A DNA stretch of 64,000 nucleotides, from assembly GCA_030765065.1 (NCBI GenBank), contig CM060978.1, forward strand, positions 54,154,421 to 54,218,420, given 5' to 3'. The notes under the pieces were generated by a model, which saw nothing but the letters and a program-made list of their open reading frames with translations, was not told where the DNA came from and made no database searches. The stretch's first letter is position 1; each line of letters begins with the position of its first letter. A program made the translations under genes and the position numbers. The DNA comes from Deroplatys truncata (taxonomy: Eukaryota; Arthropoda; Insecta; Mantodea; Mantidae). Below, one piece after another: positions 1 through 11,541 of this stretch.

Positions 1-178
1 TTGGGTGTTACACATCACATTTTTTAGTTATACTCATAGGCACTGAGTTGCAATATGGGACAGGATTATGCAATAAAGTTGGATATTAATAAAATATTTA
101 GTTCAGATAACAAGCTAAAAGTTATTTATGTTAGTATAGTACATATGCTTTCAACCGCCTGAAAATTAAATAAATGGT

Positions 179-1146
179 TGAGGCAGTATTTTTAACACTT
201 AAATGATTTCAGTCTAATTATATAATATATAATTCAATAACAGCCCGCCTAAAAGCAATATGTGTATGTAAGAATATATAAAAAGTGTATATTACAGTCA
301 TTGTAATTGTTTATATTATTGTATACATGTTCAATAATGTTGTGTGAATGTATTATGTAATTTAATAATGTAGGAGCTGTGAGAATAATAGTTAAAAGTT
401 GCTAACAATGAAGTAATCTTGAGGCAATAATGAGTTTGAAAGCTTAAATGCTGCTGGTGATTCTTGGAAGCAATAATGTAATTTTTGTGACAGTTTATAA
501 AATAGCCAAACAACCAGAAAAAGCTTTAGTTAAATGAATGTATTCTATTGGACTAGGATTAGCCAATCAGAAACTAAAATGAAGCAAAATTTACAAATTT
601 AGAAATTAGTTGGGGACACTAGATGGGTTCTCGAGAAATTTAATACGTATTCAGTGTGAGACGAAAATAGTTTGTGTTAAAACTGCAAGTAATTAATAAA
701 AGAATCTCACAGCTCTCTATATCAGTGAAATGTTATTTAAATCGTGTCAAGCATTAATAAAAGGAGTGAAGTAAAATTATAATCTGTGTAAGCCTACTTT
801 CTTCAGTCGCACCACTCCCTGCTAAGACATTCATGTCTCTAAAAATAAATACTGGCGCAGCTGAGGCAAACGTAAATATATAATATTTAAAGAAACAGTC
901 AAATTACAAAGTTAATATTTTTTTAAACTTGGGGCAAAGGCCACCGGAAAGTACATTTTGAGGCGAAGGCTACCGGAAATGTTTTACCATACGTGCGGTT
1001 GCTACTACTTCAAGTTCGGCTCCCCAACAATCAAAATATAATACATCTTCTTCAAACTGACTTTCCATACGTAGCAGCAACAAACCTTCTTCAAATTGGC
1101 TCCCAAAGCGTGGGTCAAATAACAATACAACAAATTATCTATCTCA
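179..1146 (+). mobile_element. Solo LTR, family LTR-B (copy B1)
   Basis: Long terminal repeat of 968 bp starting TGAGGCAGTATTTTTAAC and ending CTCA. It is flanked by the perfect 4-bp duplication TGGT (175-178 and 1147-1150). Four related copies lie elsewhere in the window (7330, 10397, 36134, 43163). A poly(A) signal AATAAA lies near 756. The last ~150 bp consist of imperfect tandem units, each starting after a TTCA and carrying a GGCTCCC-like motif. No internal retrotransposon coding region is attached, so this is a recombined solo LTR. The 4-bp duplication and GGCGCC-type motif fit Gypsy or BEL elements; I cannot decide between them. It sits in the 3' tail of a minus-strand LINE. Confidence 0.85.
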
Positions 1147-1150
1147 TGGT

Positions 1151-2148
1151 TTATTTATTTGAATGAATGATTTATTGTCTGCTGAGTGCTTGCATGCAAT
1201 TTATACAATGTATACAATAAATGGAGTTGTTTATTATTTCCCTTCCCCTTATATTTAACATAAGTTGTATATATAATGGTGAAGTATAATTTTCCACTAT
1301 TTACTGTTTTGCCTTGTTACCCTTTTTCTGTATCTTCTCCAATTTGCTAAAGGTCTCTTTTAACCACTTTAACCTAATTTTTCTTTAATATTTTCCCGTT
1401 TTCTCCATATAATGATTTGATTCTTGTATTAAAAATCTTCCTAACTTTTAGTTCTATTGGTAAATTTTTCCATTTCTCAAGTACAGATTTCCCTCTTCCT
1501 TTATCAGAATCCTTGCATTCCAGAATATGCCAATTGTCATGTAATCCATTACATTAAGTACATCTTACTCCCTTCTCCCTGTTAGACCTATTAAATTCAT
1601 CACACCTGTCCTCGCCCATGCATACCCCATTCTGGCCTCTTTGTTGCATACTTTGATGCATCATTTTCCCCATTCCATTTTAAAATATTTATAATCTATT
1701 AATGACCTTTTTCCTTGAAACTATTATGATTTCTTTCTTTTCAATATCCTCCACTCTTGTTCTAATTTCTTTCCAGAAACCCTTACTTTTGTTGTTTCTT
1801 TCTGCCCATGTTTCCCCCATTCCTATTTCTTCCAAGATTGTCTGTATCTTGTGGATCTAAGCGTCTTTATTCTCCATTTTCTCCTGTACAACCAAGTACT
1901 GCTTTAGTATTCAATGTTTCTCAAGTAGCTTTATTCTGAACCAGAATTTGATTCTCCTTTCTACAATTTTGCCTTTAGCTCCCACCCTCCCTAGTTCTGT
2001 TTGTGCTACTCTATTTGGTGAACCCCTTGGTAATCCCAGGCTTATTTGCAAAAATTCCTATGTATAAGGTCTACATTTTCCCCATCCTTTTTCCAGCCTC
2101 CACATCTCTGGTGCATATAACATCCTTGTTTCCACCACATTGCTATAT
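1151..2148 (-). mobile_element. LINE-L 3' fragment (degenerate non-LTR retrotransposon)
   Basis: The minus strand resembles, with many stops and frameshifts, the C-terminal part of the LINE copies at 37505-38740 and 41863-42860. A stretch equivalent to their FWK(K/E)xRxRxEDIE segment is readable near 1740-1800. The low-coordinate end (about 1160-1260) is the LINE 3' end: it has a TTTATTTATTTG tail and a segment also found at 31325-31445. It is 5' truncated, and solo LTR B1 is inserted at its tail. Confidence 0.6.
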
Positions 2149-2149
2149 A

Positions 2150-2163
2150 TCAAAAAAAAGAAA

Positions 2164-2209
<46 letters not shown>

Positions 2210-2709
2210 CAAATGTGTGTTTTAATGAAATCTACATTTTTTGTATAGTAAAATTTTGTCCATCTCTTATGCTTTGCCAGTTATGCAAAAGTCATCCAGA
2301 ATGAAGAGGACTTTTGAGGACATTCCCAGAAAATTCAAGATATACATTTCATTTGTCATGAAAATATCTTAAACGTATAATATTTTAATCAAAACCGTTA
2401 GAGCCATTTTAGAGAAAATCAAATTTCCAAAAATGTTTCATATAAAGTGTAGTCTGAAATGGGGGATTTTCTTGAAAATGTTCGTTTCACATGCTTGGAA
2501 GACATTAAACTCAGATACCAAGTTTGGTGTTTCTCTGACTTTTCAGTTTTGAGTTATGAATTTCACAGACAGACACACACACGTTTCCAAAAATGTCTTA
2601 TTTGGATTCAGGGTACCTCAAAACATGCATTTCCGGTGAAATCTCGGTATTGAATTTTTGGGTGGAACGCAATACTTCCCCTACCTACTTTGTGTAGAAG
2701 AGAAAGTAA
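2150..2709 (+). mobile_element. A-element, 5'-truncated copy
   Basis: Collinear with the 3' two thirds of the full A-elements (for example 8724-9583) and ends in the shared terminus GTAGAAGAGAAAGTAA. The left terminus is missing. A 64-codon open frame inside it (2459-2653) is the chance frame seen in most copies and is not treated as a gene. Confidence 0.8.
2165..2207. repeat. (TA)n microsatellite
   Basis: About 21 uninterrupted TA dinucleotides. The position corresponds to the GTATATGACATAA segment of the A-element, so the repeat probably grew from that short TATA within the element. Confidence 0.95.
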
Positions 2710-3179
2710 AAAGAAAAGCATAGTAAATGCTATAATGTTAATTTTAAAACATCTTGGTTTTCTGAATTTCTGTTGTGCAGTAGCTCCAATTTAGAAAGAC
2801 TATTTTGTTGGCCCTGTTTACATTATAATAACGATCATAATGTCTGTAATAAGGAAAAATTTTTGGATTTTAAGAACAATATGCAACCTGTAAATAAGCA
2901 TAAATATTTCACTCAACACCTGAAATGCAAACTACAATTGAACACTTGTTTAAAGAATAGAAATACAATTTCTAATGCCCTAAAGGAAAATGCAAGGCTA
3001 TTTATGGTTCAATTCAATTCAATGAAAATGTTTCTATGAAGAGATTATTTTTCCAGCTAATAGATGCTTAGCTATATTTAGGTAAGCAAGAACTTGGATT
3101 TAGGGGGCACGTTGAAAGTTTAAGTTCAATAAATCATGGACATTTCAAGGAAGTACTTGCTTTATTAATAACAAGAAGT
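2710..3179. other. Unassigned AT-rich DNA
   Basis: No recognisable gene or repeat family. An 88-codon frame at 2773-3039 has no recognisable motif. Confidence 0.5.
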
Positions 3180-3964
3180 TGAGGCAGTATTTTATATCAT
3201 AACATGCTGTGAATGCCAGAGTGATTGTAGTGTAAATTAATATTATTGTATGTACAGGATTTTAGATGTTTGTTAGCCATAAGTATTGTTAGGAAATAAG
3301 TTTACACGGCCTAACTGAAACTGACAATAGAAGTGGGTAACAATAAACCGAGGGAGTGAGTTGTTTATCACTAACAAGAGACAAACAACGTCAGGGTAGC
3401 GTGCCTTTCTTTAGAAATGGAGGGAATATCTTCCCTAGAGCATATATGTCAGTAGCAGTGATTGGCTGACAAAACAGACACCAATGTTGGCGCGATTTAG
3501 TAACCAATAGCAGCTCTATTATAATGTTTAGGCATTTCGAGGTGAAGGAGTATATATTCTCGAGCCATAAGCATGTTCCATGCAGTCTTGAAGAATCTCT
3601 CATGAGGTGCACGTCATACAGTTTGGAAGAATCTCTCGCAAGGTACACGTCGTAAAGTTAGTTACAAAAATGTAAAGTATGCGAAGTAATTAGTGCGCAG
3701 CAATTAAAGACGACTGTAGTTACATTCGTAAATATCATAGTTTCAGTCATGCGTGTATAAAGGTTAAATATGTGAATTATTAATTAAGTGTGACAGCAAT
3801 AAAAGTGTAGAAATAAATCATTTTATCAGTATTATCTTTTAGTAACAACTCCTTTCCGTTTACACGCCCTGCTCAGAGATACTTGCTTGACTGAGTAATA
3901 AGTAAGTAGCCAGAGGACAAAGAATCCAAATTTTAAAATAATAAAACAATAACAGGCGCCCAGC
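3180..3964 (+). mobile_element. LTR-C: 5' LTR with primer-binding site
   Basis: Starts TGAGGCAGTATTTT, the same 14 bases as the LTR-B family, but the rest differs. It contains a TATATA motif near 3550, an arthropod-type TCAGT near 3752, and AATAAA signals near 3800-3816. It ends AATAACA at 3954, followed directly by GGCGCCCAGC (3955-3964), which looks like a tRNA primer-binding site. No matching 4-bp flank is found on the right, so this is probably the 5' LTR of a truncated element rather than a solo LTR. A 3391-3648 minus-strand open frame within it is not considered coding. Confidence 0.6.
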
Positions 3965-4110
3965 AAATAAGATAACACAAGCCGATTACCACGAAAAAGT
4001 CCATTGGAAATTCAAAATCACTATTTGAAAATTAATGGTATATTCAGACAATTCAAAATTAAGTCATAAACTGCATATCTGAATACAATAACATCATGTA
4101 AAAAATTAAA

Positions 4111-5874
4111 TTCAGTAACTTTTTTGTTATTGAAGTTGATGATAGCACAGATATAACTCAAACATCACAATGTTCTATCATAATAAGACATGAGAATTTT
4201 GAAGGAAATGTTTTTGAGCGTTTTCTGGGGTTCTATGATGTTAGTGCTGATAGAACATCTTAGGCTTTGTTTAATCTTCTGAGTGGGATTTTATCAGAGT
4301 TTTCATATGAGAACACATTAGTGGCTCAATGTTATGATGGGGCAAGTGTAATGGTAGGTCAATTAAATGGTCTTCAGAAGAAAATTAAAGACAAAGCACC
4401 TCAATCTGTTTTTCTACAATGCTTAGCTCATCGACTACACTAGGTACTTCAACAAAGTTAGAATTGCATTTATAAATGTCGCACATTTTTTGCAGTATCA
4501 GTGAGATTCCCTCATTTTCACCATTGTTAATTTTCTTGTAGGTGCAAGGGGAATATGGTAGGATTTAAGCGATAGTCAAATATTTTAAGAGCTGGTTGAT
4601 ATGTGGAGTATTCCATTCTCTTTGTATGTCCAGGACATAAAAAACGAATAATGAATTCCCATTACAGGAAAAGTATAAGTATTGGAAAATTCAAACAAAT
4701 AACAAGAACTATCTTAGAAATGGTTCACCTTAACACAAAAACAAACTTAAAAAAAAAGAAGCAGTATGTCACATAAATTGTGTGTTTTAACAGGATCTAA
4801 ATTTTTTGTGCAGTAAAATTTTGTCTATCTCTTACGGTTTATAGTTATGCAAAAGTCATTCAGAATGAAGAGGACTTTGGGAACATTCCCAGAAAATTCA
4901 AGATATACATTTCATTTGCCATGAAAATATCTTAAACACAATATTTTAATCAAAATCATTAGGGTGATTTTTGAAAAAATCAAAATTTTCAAAAAATGTT
5001 CCATGTAAAGTGTAGTCTGGGGTGGGGGATTTTCTTATAAATCTTTGTGTCACAAAAATACCAAACTCAAATACCAAGTTTGGTATTTCTGACTTTTCTT
5101 TTTTGAGTCTGTTCACAGACCGACACACACACACACACACACAGGGACATGTTTCCAAAAATGCATTTGGATTCAGGGCACCTCAAAACATGAATTTCCA
5201 ATAAAATCTTGGTATCAAATTTTTGGATGGAATACAATACCTCCCTTACTTACTCCACATAGTAGAGGAAGTAAAAATTGAAAGAATGTTTAAGAATATT
5301 ATTTATGACAAGCAATCTGATAAAAGCTTAATTCAGCTCAGTAAGGGATTTTTGAGCAAAATGAATAGTTTCGAATTCACTCTCCTGGCTGTAGTGTTCG
5401 ACATTTTTTCTTTGACAAACATCCTTTTTGAAGTTTTGCAAAAGAGATCTTGGACATTGCTTATTGAATTTCAATTGAAAATTATGCTAAAGATTTTTCT
5501 TCTTCAGTTCTTGAAAATTTACAATGATGTTAATTCAAAGATATTTCAAATAATTGATAATAAAAGAATGAACTGCATATTTTGTATTCTGAGGTGTATA
5601 ATTCTGAGTGAAGCATTTTAAATTGTGCCAGGAAAATAAAAATGTATTTGAGGAAACATGTAAGTTATTTGCTTTTGTTTTAACAATTCCATGCACAAGT
5701 GCATCAGTGGAAAGAAGTTTTTCATGTTTGAAAAGAATTAAATCTGTCTCTAGAAACACTACATCACAAGGCAGACTCACATCATTTCCAAACATCTCTA
5801 TGGAGGAACTTTTGTGCAAACTTATAAGGACTGAGCCATTTTGTGTGGTTATCATGGATATTGCTGCTCTCTAA
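4111..5874 (+). pseudogene. hAT transposase relic, split by an A-element
   Basis: Two parts of one hAT-superfamily transposase (ZMYM1/THAP9-like type). Part 1 (4111-4523) encodes a catalytic-domain segment with IEVDDSTDIT, FLGFYDVSADRT and LVAQCYDGASVM, then CLAHRLH. Part 2 (5275-5874) resumes with KGFLSKMNSFEF and ends with the C-terminal dimerisation motif ASVERSFSCLKRIKS. Several in-frame stops (for example 4252 and 4441) and a frame change near 5620 make it non-functional. An A-element (4524-5274) separates the two halves at a point where the protein alignment continues. The N-terminal zinc finger is absent. Confidence 0.8.
4524..5274 (+). mobile_element. A-element inserted in hAT relic
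   Basis: Begins at the TTTTCTTGTAGGTGCAAGG segment and runs to the terminus GTAGAGGAAGTAA. The leftmost ~150 bp of the full element are missing. A short CA repeat lies at 5122-5143, the same place as in other copies. Confidence 0.85.
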
Positions 5875-5999
5875 GACAGGAGGATTGACTTAATATACAA
5901 GAAATAAAATAGATGAGTCTCCAATAATAATTATTTAGCCAAACTATTATGCTTAAATTTGGCTATCATTGTTTATTAAAGTCTGCAGCCCTTCACCTA

Positions 6000-6470
6000 T
6001 TATTTAAGGCATGGGTTGCCAATGCAAAAGCACATTGAGTCGATTAACTTTTCTTTTCAGAATCATAACATTAAATTCAAGATTCATCAACAATAACAAT
6101 ATTTTAAACGAAATTTGGAATTTTGCAGCAATCAATGTGTTGTTTTTGATCAGGAGTCAGTTTATGTGGAATCCATTGACAACAAACTTTTCCTACATCT
6201 AACTGTTGATGTAAAATGTTTTGTATTTCACTCATACCAATGCCCAATGTCACCTGAATAAATGTCCATTGATCTTCAAGCATTGCTCGAGCAGCGGCAA
6301 TATTTTCCATCAGTAACAGCGGTTCTTGAGAGTCCTTCACAAAATTCATCACTGAGAAAAAACCGATCTCTCTCGAGTTCACTGTAACAATTATAAATTG
6401 TTGCCATAGACAGGGTTTTTCGCCAAATATACTTCTAAGCTTACCTTCACACTGTTAAGCCATTAATGAC
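6000..6470 (-). pseudogene. Mariner transposase fragment (M1)
   Basis: The minus strand encodes NIAAARAMLEDQ, then SEIQNILHQQLDVGK and CCQWIPHKLTPDQKQH, followed by a degraded VDES and CYDSEKKSQST. This is the HTH-to-first-catalytic-aspartate part of a mariner transposase (the D of the DES motif is visible). Stops interrupt the frame near 6000-6100. It belongs to the same family as the fragments at 12885-13450 and 35515-36050. Confidence 0.75.
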
Positions 6471-7325
6471 AATTTAAAATCGGAAAACGTTCTCTATTCA
6501 AATTCATTTTTGGGTTAACACAAAATCTTTAAATGATAATAATTAACCAACTATTACAACAATTTGAACAAACTGCATGGCATTCTAAAAATTTTCAGTA
6601 TTTCTCATAACCCTTTCCTACTATGTTCAGTGTATTTAAACAATTTTTTGTTTGTTTAGTGAGATACCTTAGCGTTTCCTTTGTAAGTTAGAGGGGGCAG
6701 AAAGTGCCTTGTTCCCTAAGTCAGTGCCTATGGCTATACTAAACACATTAGACAGTTTCCATATGCTTTTGATTTTATTCATAGGCACTTTGAAACATAC
6801 ATGAAATCTATAAATTATTCTTATCTGTCAAAAGTAGGAATAATTTTCCTCTGCTATACTATTGTAAAACATAACTGCCATAGGTATAAAAAGTTTAAAC
6901 TTACCTAAGAAGACATCATTTGTTTAAGAAGAAGGGCATAATCCTTTCAGAGTTCTTCCAGCTACACACTTATGCACTCACAAACACACGTTTGATCATG
7001 TTTAAATAAACTACGTAGCACCTTGCATAATGATTCACATTTCCTCTGCTTCGCACTTTTCAATTAAACTTTGATGCACAATTATAGTAAAAGAATATAG
7101 AGAATGTTTTATCACTCCTCTCTTTATGTTGAATATACACTGAACTGTCGACACCATCTTCAATTGTTAATGTCAATCCCAATGTGGTAGTCTTATTCAC
7201 AGCATGTCATTAACAGGTTGAACTTTTGTTTACGTCATATGTTCAAATTGTTATTCATTGCTTAGCGAAGTCACCAGGCATCCACGTTTCTCCACCTATA
7301 CAAAAGAAATGAAACACAATTACAC
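6471..7325. other. Unassigned DNA
   Basis: AT-rich sequence without a recognisable gene or a repeat shared with other parts of the window. Confidence 0.5.
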
Positions 7326-7329
7326 ATTT

Positions 7330-8283
7330 TGAAGTAGGTATTATCATTACATTATTTGCACCACACTTTGGGCGCCAATTTGAAGATGTTATATTGTTGT
7401 AGGAGTTGTATTATATTTCAACTGTTGGGGAACAAAACTTGTAGTAGTTGCAACTGCATGTATAGTACCTGCTTTCCGGTAGCCTTCGCCCTAAGTTTAA
7501 ACAATATTAACTTTGTAATTTTGACTGTTTCTTTAAATATTATATATTTATGTTTGCCTCGGCTGCATCAGTATTATTGTTAGAGACATGTTTCTTTTTG
7601 CAGGGTTGTGGTGCAACTGAAGAATGTAGGCTTACACAGATTATAATTTTACTTCACCCCTTTTATTAATACTTGATACAATTTAAATAACACTTCACTG
7701 ATAGAGAGCTGTGAGATTCTTATATGAATTACTTGCAATTTTTAACACGTAAAATATTTTTTGTCTCACATGAATACGTATTAAATCTCTCGAGGATGTG
7801 TCTCACGTCCGGTTAGGAACACTGTTTGCAGGCAACTGAATTGATTTCAACTGCCTAAACCTGTAAATTTCTGTATTTCAAGTCTCTGATTAGTTATTCC
7901 TAATCCAATAGAATACCTTCATTTAACTAAAGCTTATTCTGGTTGTTGATTCGCTATTTTTTTATAAACTGTCACTAAAATTACATTATTGCTTCCAAGA
8001 ATCACAAGTAACATTTAAACTTTCTAATTCATTATTGCCTCAAGGTTACCTCATTGTTAGCAACTTTTAACCTATTATTCTCACAGCTCCTACATTATTA
8101 AATTACGTAATATATTCACATAACATTATTACACATGGATACAATAATATAAACATATGCAATGACGTTTACATACATTTTACAAATTATTACATACACA
8201 TATTGCTTCAAGGTGGGCTGTTATTGAATTTATATATTATATAATTAAACTGAAATCATTTAAGTGTTAAAAACACTGCCTCA
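7330..8283 (-). mobile_element. Solo LTR, family LTR-B (copy B2)
   Basis: 954 bp, inverted relative to B1. On the minus strand it reads from TGAGGCAGT (8283) to CCTACTTCA (7330). The perfect 4-bp duplication ATTT flanks it (7326-7329 and 8284-8287). The 3' part contains TTGGCGCCCAAAG (about 7368-7380, minus strand), the best-preserved primer-binding-site-like motif in this family, followed by the last TTCA-terminated unit. Confidence 0.87.
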
Positions 8284-8394
8284 ATTTTTTATTTCGTTTC
8301 CTATTCCTCATCACAAAATAAACAGCATTTTATAAACCATTTCTAATGAGAAAACAACATACAAAATATAGGTTATTTACTTTAAACAAATTAA

Positions 8395-8560
8395 ATTGGC
8401 CCTAAAATGACCATCATAACATCATCCAAATAAAACACGACTAATGGCATTTACTTTTCCTCATAATATCAAACAACTTCTATTAAAGACACTTCTTTCT
8501 ACAATGCTTAGTTTTGGAGATATTGTACAGTCTCAACTTAAATGGTCCACACTGTATATT
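8395..8560 (+). repeat. Dispersed repeat E, copy 1
   Basis: About 165 bp shared with 19490-19640 (same strand) and 31445-31575 (opposite strand): common blocks include AATGGCATTTACTTT and TCATAATATCAA. The end AAATGGTCCACACTGTATA matches the end of the 31-kb copy, suggesting a transposon terminus of the Tc1/mariner kind. Confidence 0.6.
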
Positions 8561-8565
8561 ACTTA

Positions 8566-8700
8566 CCTATAGTAAGGAGACGAAGCATTTACTCCATACA
8601 AAAATTTGTTATTGAGATAATATGGGAAATACATGTTTTGAGACACTCTGAATCCCAAAACAAAAAGCATTTTTAGAAAAAAGGTCTGTGTGTGTAATGT
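8566..8700 (-). mobile_element. A-element fragment
   Basis: Minus-strand right-hand part of an A-element (GGAAATACATGTTTTGAGAC segment and a remnant TG repeat), lying directly before a full plus-strand copy. Confidence 0.6.
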
Positions 8701-8723
8701 GTAAATAGAGTAATTTAAAAAAA

Positions 8724-9583
8724 ATCTGATGTGTTACACTCACATGACTTTCTCTACTCTTGTACAATCTATTTTTACAAACGCCTATTCTCCATATGCT
8801 TTATGTTAATCGAGATATCGAGATGTCAATCTTATTGCTAATTTTCTTGTAGATGCAAGGGGAATATGGTAGCTTTTAAGCGATGGTCAAATATTTTAAC
8901 GCTGGTTGCTATGCGGCACATTCCATTCTCTTTGCAAGTCGAGGACATAAAAAAATGAATAACGAATTTGAGAAAAGTATAAGTATTGGAAAATTTAAGG
9001 GAATAACAAGCAATATCTCGAAAACGGTTCACTCAACAAAAGAAATGTATATGACATAAGTTGTGTATTTTAACGAGATCTACATTTTTTGTGTAGTAAA
9101 ATTTTGTCTATCTCTTATGGTTTACCAGTTATACAAAAGTCGTTCACAATGAAGAATACTTTTGGAGACATTCCCAGAAAATTCGAGATATACATTTCAT
9201 TTGTCATGAAAATATCTTAAACATATACTTTAATCAAAATCGTTAGAGCCATTTTTGAGAAAATTAAAATTTTCGAAAAATGTTCCATGTAAAGGGTAGT
9301 CTGGGGTGGGGGGATTTTCTTGAAAATCTTCGTATCGCATTTCTGGAAGATACTGAACCTAAATACCAAGCTTGGTGTTTATCCGACTGTTCGTTTTTGA
9401 GTTATGCTGTTCACAGACACACACACACACACACACACAGACACACACACGGACATGTTTCCAAAAATGCTTTTTTTGGATTCAGGAGGTCTCAAAACAT
9501 GTATTTCCGGTGAAATCTCGGTATCGAATTTTTGGGTGGAATGCAATACTTCCCCTACTTACTATACGTAGTAGAGAAAGTAA
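8724..9583 (+). mobile_element. A-element, near-complete copy
   Basis: Runs from the left terminus TCTGATGTGTTACACTCAC through ACTTTCTCTAC to the right terminus GTAGTAGAGAAAGTAA. The inverted ACTTTCTCTAC motif is present at both ends. A (CA)n tract lies at 9417-9450. Two overlapping open frames (9280-9513 and 9372-9677) are bridged by this CA tract and recur in sister copies as chance frames. No transposase is encoded. Confidence 0.88.
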
Positions 9584-9597
9584 TAAAAAGTTGATTA

Positions 9598-9905
9598 AAT
9601 ATAAAACTTGGTATTTAAGTTCAGCATCTTCCAAGGATGTCACATGGAGCCTTTCAAGAAAATCCCCCCCACCATAAACTACCCTTTACATGGAAAACTC
9701 CTAAAAAAAATTTATTTTCACAAAAATGGTTAACAATTTTTATTTAAATACCAAATGTTTGATATATTTGCATGACAAATATCTTGAATTTCCTGGGAAT
9801 AGCCTGTGAAGTCCTTTCATTTAAAATGCTGTTTGTATAATTGGCAAAATAGGCAAAATCCTACTGCATAAAAAATATAGATCTTGCTAAAGCACCCATT
9901 TTATG
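9598..9905 (-). mobile_element. A-element fragment, degraded
   Basis: Reverse-strand match to the middle of the A-element: the cytosine-rich AAAATCCCCCC block, CCCTTTACATGGAAAA, and TTTCCTGGGAATAG. It follows the plus-strand copy after about 15 bp. Confidence 0.65.
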
Positions 9906-10077
9906 TAAAATATAATTTTTTGTGGCAAGATATTCTTTATTATTGGTTTCAAATACTCTTTTTTTCATGGTCATAGAAAGAGGAATTTCAAAGCTATCAC
10001 ATAGCGTCACTTTTTTTAAAAATTTGACTATCCCTTTAGCTTAATGTATCCTTCTTATACTAATAAGGGAATGTGTA

Positions 10078-10330
10078 AAATTAAATTGAGTTTTATTAAT
10101 GGACACTCTTTAACTGCTGTGGTTCTTAGCATCTCATTCTATATTGGGCGTGAAGCACCAGTAATTTTGCTCAGAGGCCTCTATCAGCTTGAGGTTCTTT
10201 TACATGCCGTATATCTACGTCACAGGACCACCAGCTTTACTTCCCTTCTGAAGGAAGCCATGCTAAGGATTTCCATGCTCAAAAAAATCCATTGCCCTCC
10301 GCTGTGTTTGAACTGACAACCAAGGGAAAG
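10078..10330 (-). mobile_element. SINE-2 fragment (tRNA-derived SINE body)
   Basis: Reverse complement of the SINE at 22225-22500. Shared blocks include GGACCACCAGC/GTGGTCCTGTG, AAGAACCTCAAGC and GCCCAATATAGAATG. The B-box-like GTTCAAACACAGCGG is at the high-coordinate end; the A-box end is missing. Confidence 0.75.
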
Positions 10331-10396
10331 TGTAAATGTGTAATGAAATTTATCTTAATAAACAAAAAGTACATAGAAAAATAAGCTTTTGTAGAA

Positions 10397-11280
10397 TGAG
10401 GCAGTATTTTTAACACTTAAATGATTTCAGTCTGATTATATAATATAAATTCACTAACATCCCGCCGTAAAGCAATATGTATGTAATATAATATAAAAAG
10501 GGTATGTAACAAATCATTGTATTATGTTTATATTATTGTGTAAATGTATAATAATGTTATGTGAATGTATTATGTATTAAGTAATTTAATAATGTTGGAG
10601 CTGTGAGAATAGAGGCCGAAAGTTGCTAACAACAAGGTAACCTTGAGGCAATAATGAATTGTAAAGTTTAATAATGCTACTAGTAATTCTTGAAACAATA
10701 ATGTAATATTTTAAAACAGTTTACAAATAGCCAATCAACAACCAGAAAAGCTGAAAGTTAAATAAAAGTATTCTATTGGAGTAAAATTAGTCAATCAGAG
10801 ATGTGAAATAGAAAAATTTACAAATTTAAGCGGTAAACTCCAGTTGCTAGAAGGCAACATACCTGAGCAGTTTGTTTGCTCGGTACTTATTCAGTGTGAG
10901 ACATATAAAATTCATTATGGCGAGAATATTATAAAGTTTGTGTGTTAAAAGTGTAATTAATAAATAATCTCACAGCTCTCTATATAAGTGAAGTGTTAAT
11001 TAATCGTGTGAAGGATTAATAAAAGGAGTGAAGTAAATATTTTAATTTGTTAAGCCTACATTCTTTAGCCGTATCACCCCCTGTTAAGAGATACACGTTT
11101 CTACAAATTAATACTGATGCAGCCGAGGCGAACATTAATACATATAGTATTTAAAGAAACATTAAAATACAAAGTTTATTCCTAAAAATTGGGCCAAAGG
11201 CCACTGGAAACTTTGTATCATACATGGGGCAGTTACTTCATCAAATTGGCTTTCCAACAGAGAAGCATTCAACTTTCTCA
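10397..11280 (+). mobile_element. Solo LTR, family LTR-B (copy B3)
   Basis: 884 bp, the shortest of the five. TGAGGCAGTATTTTTAAC at the start, CTTTCTCA at the end, flanked by the perfect duplication AGAA (10393-10396 and 11281-11284). Only about one extra TTCA/TTGGC-type unit is present at its 3' end, matching its shorter length. Confidence 0.86.
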
Positions 11281-11339
11281 AGAAATAGCTTATAGAAGAG
11301 CGACTCAAGAAAGTTACATGAATGCAACACATCAGATTT

Positions 11340-11471
11340 TTACTTTCTCTACTATGTATAGTAAGTAGGGGAAGTATTGCATTCCAACCAAAAATTCGAT
11401 ACCGAGATTTCACCGGAAATACATGTTTTGAAACCTCCTGAATCCAAAAAAAGCTTTTTTGGAAACATGCC

Positions 11472-11541
<70 letters not shown>

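Noticed and set aside
3391-3648. 85-codon minus-strand frame
   Set aside because: Antisense frame within LTR-C with no motif.
8724-9583. A-element as a Helitron
   Set aside because: TCTCTACTA near one end resembles a Helitron 5' start, and a small hairpin exists at the other end. But the conserved sequence extends beyond TCTCTAC in every copy and no CTRR end follows the hairpin.
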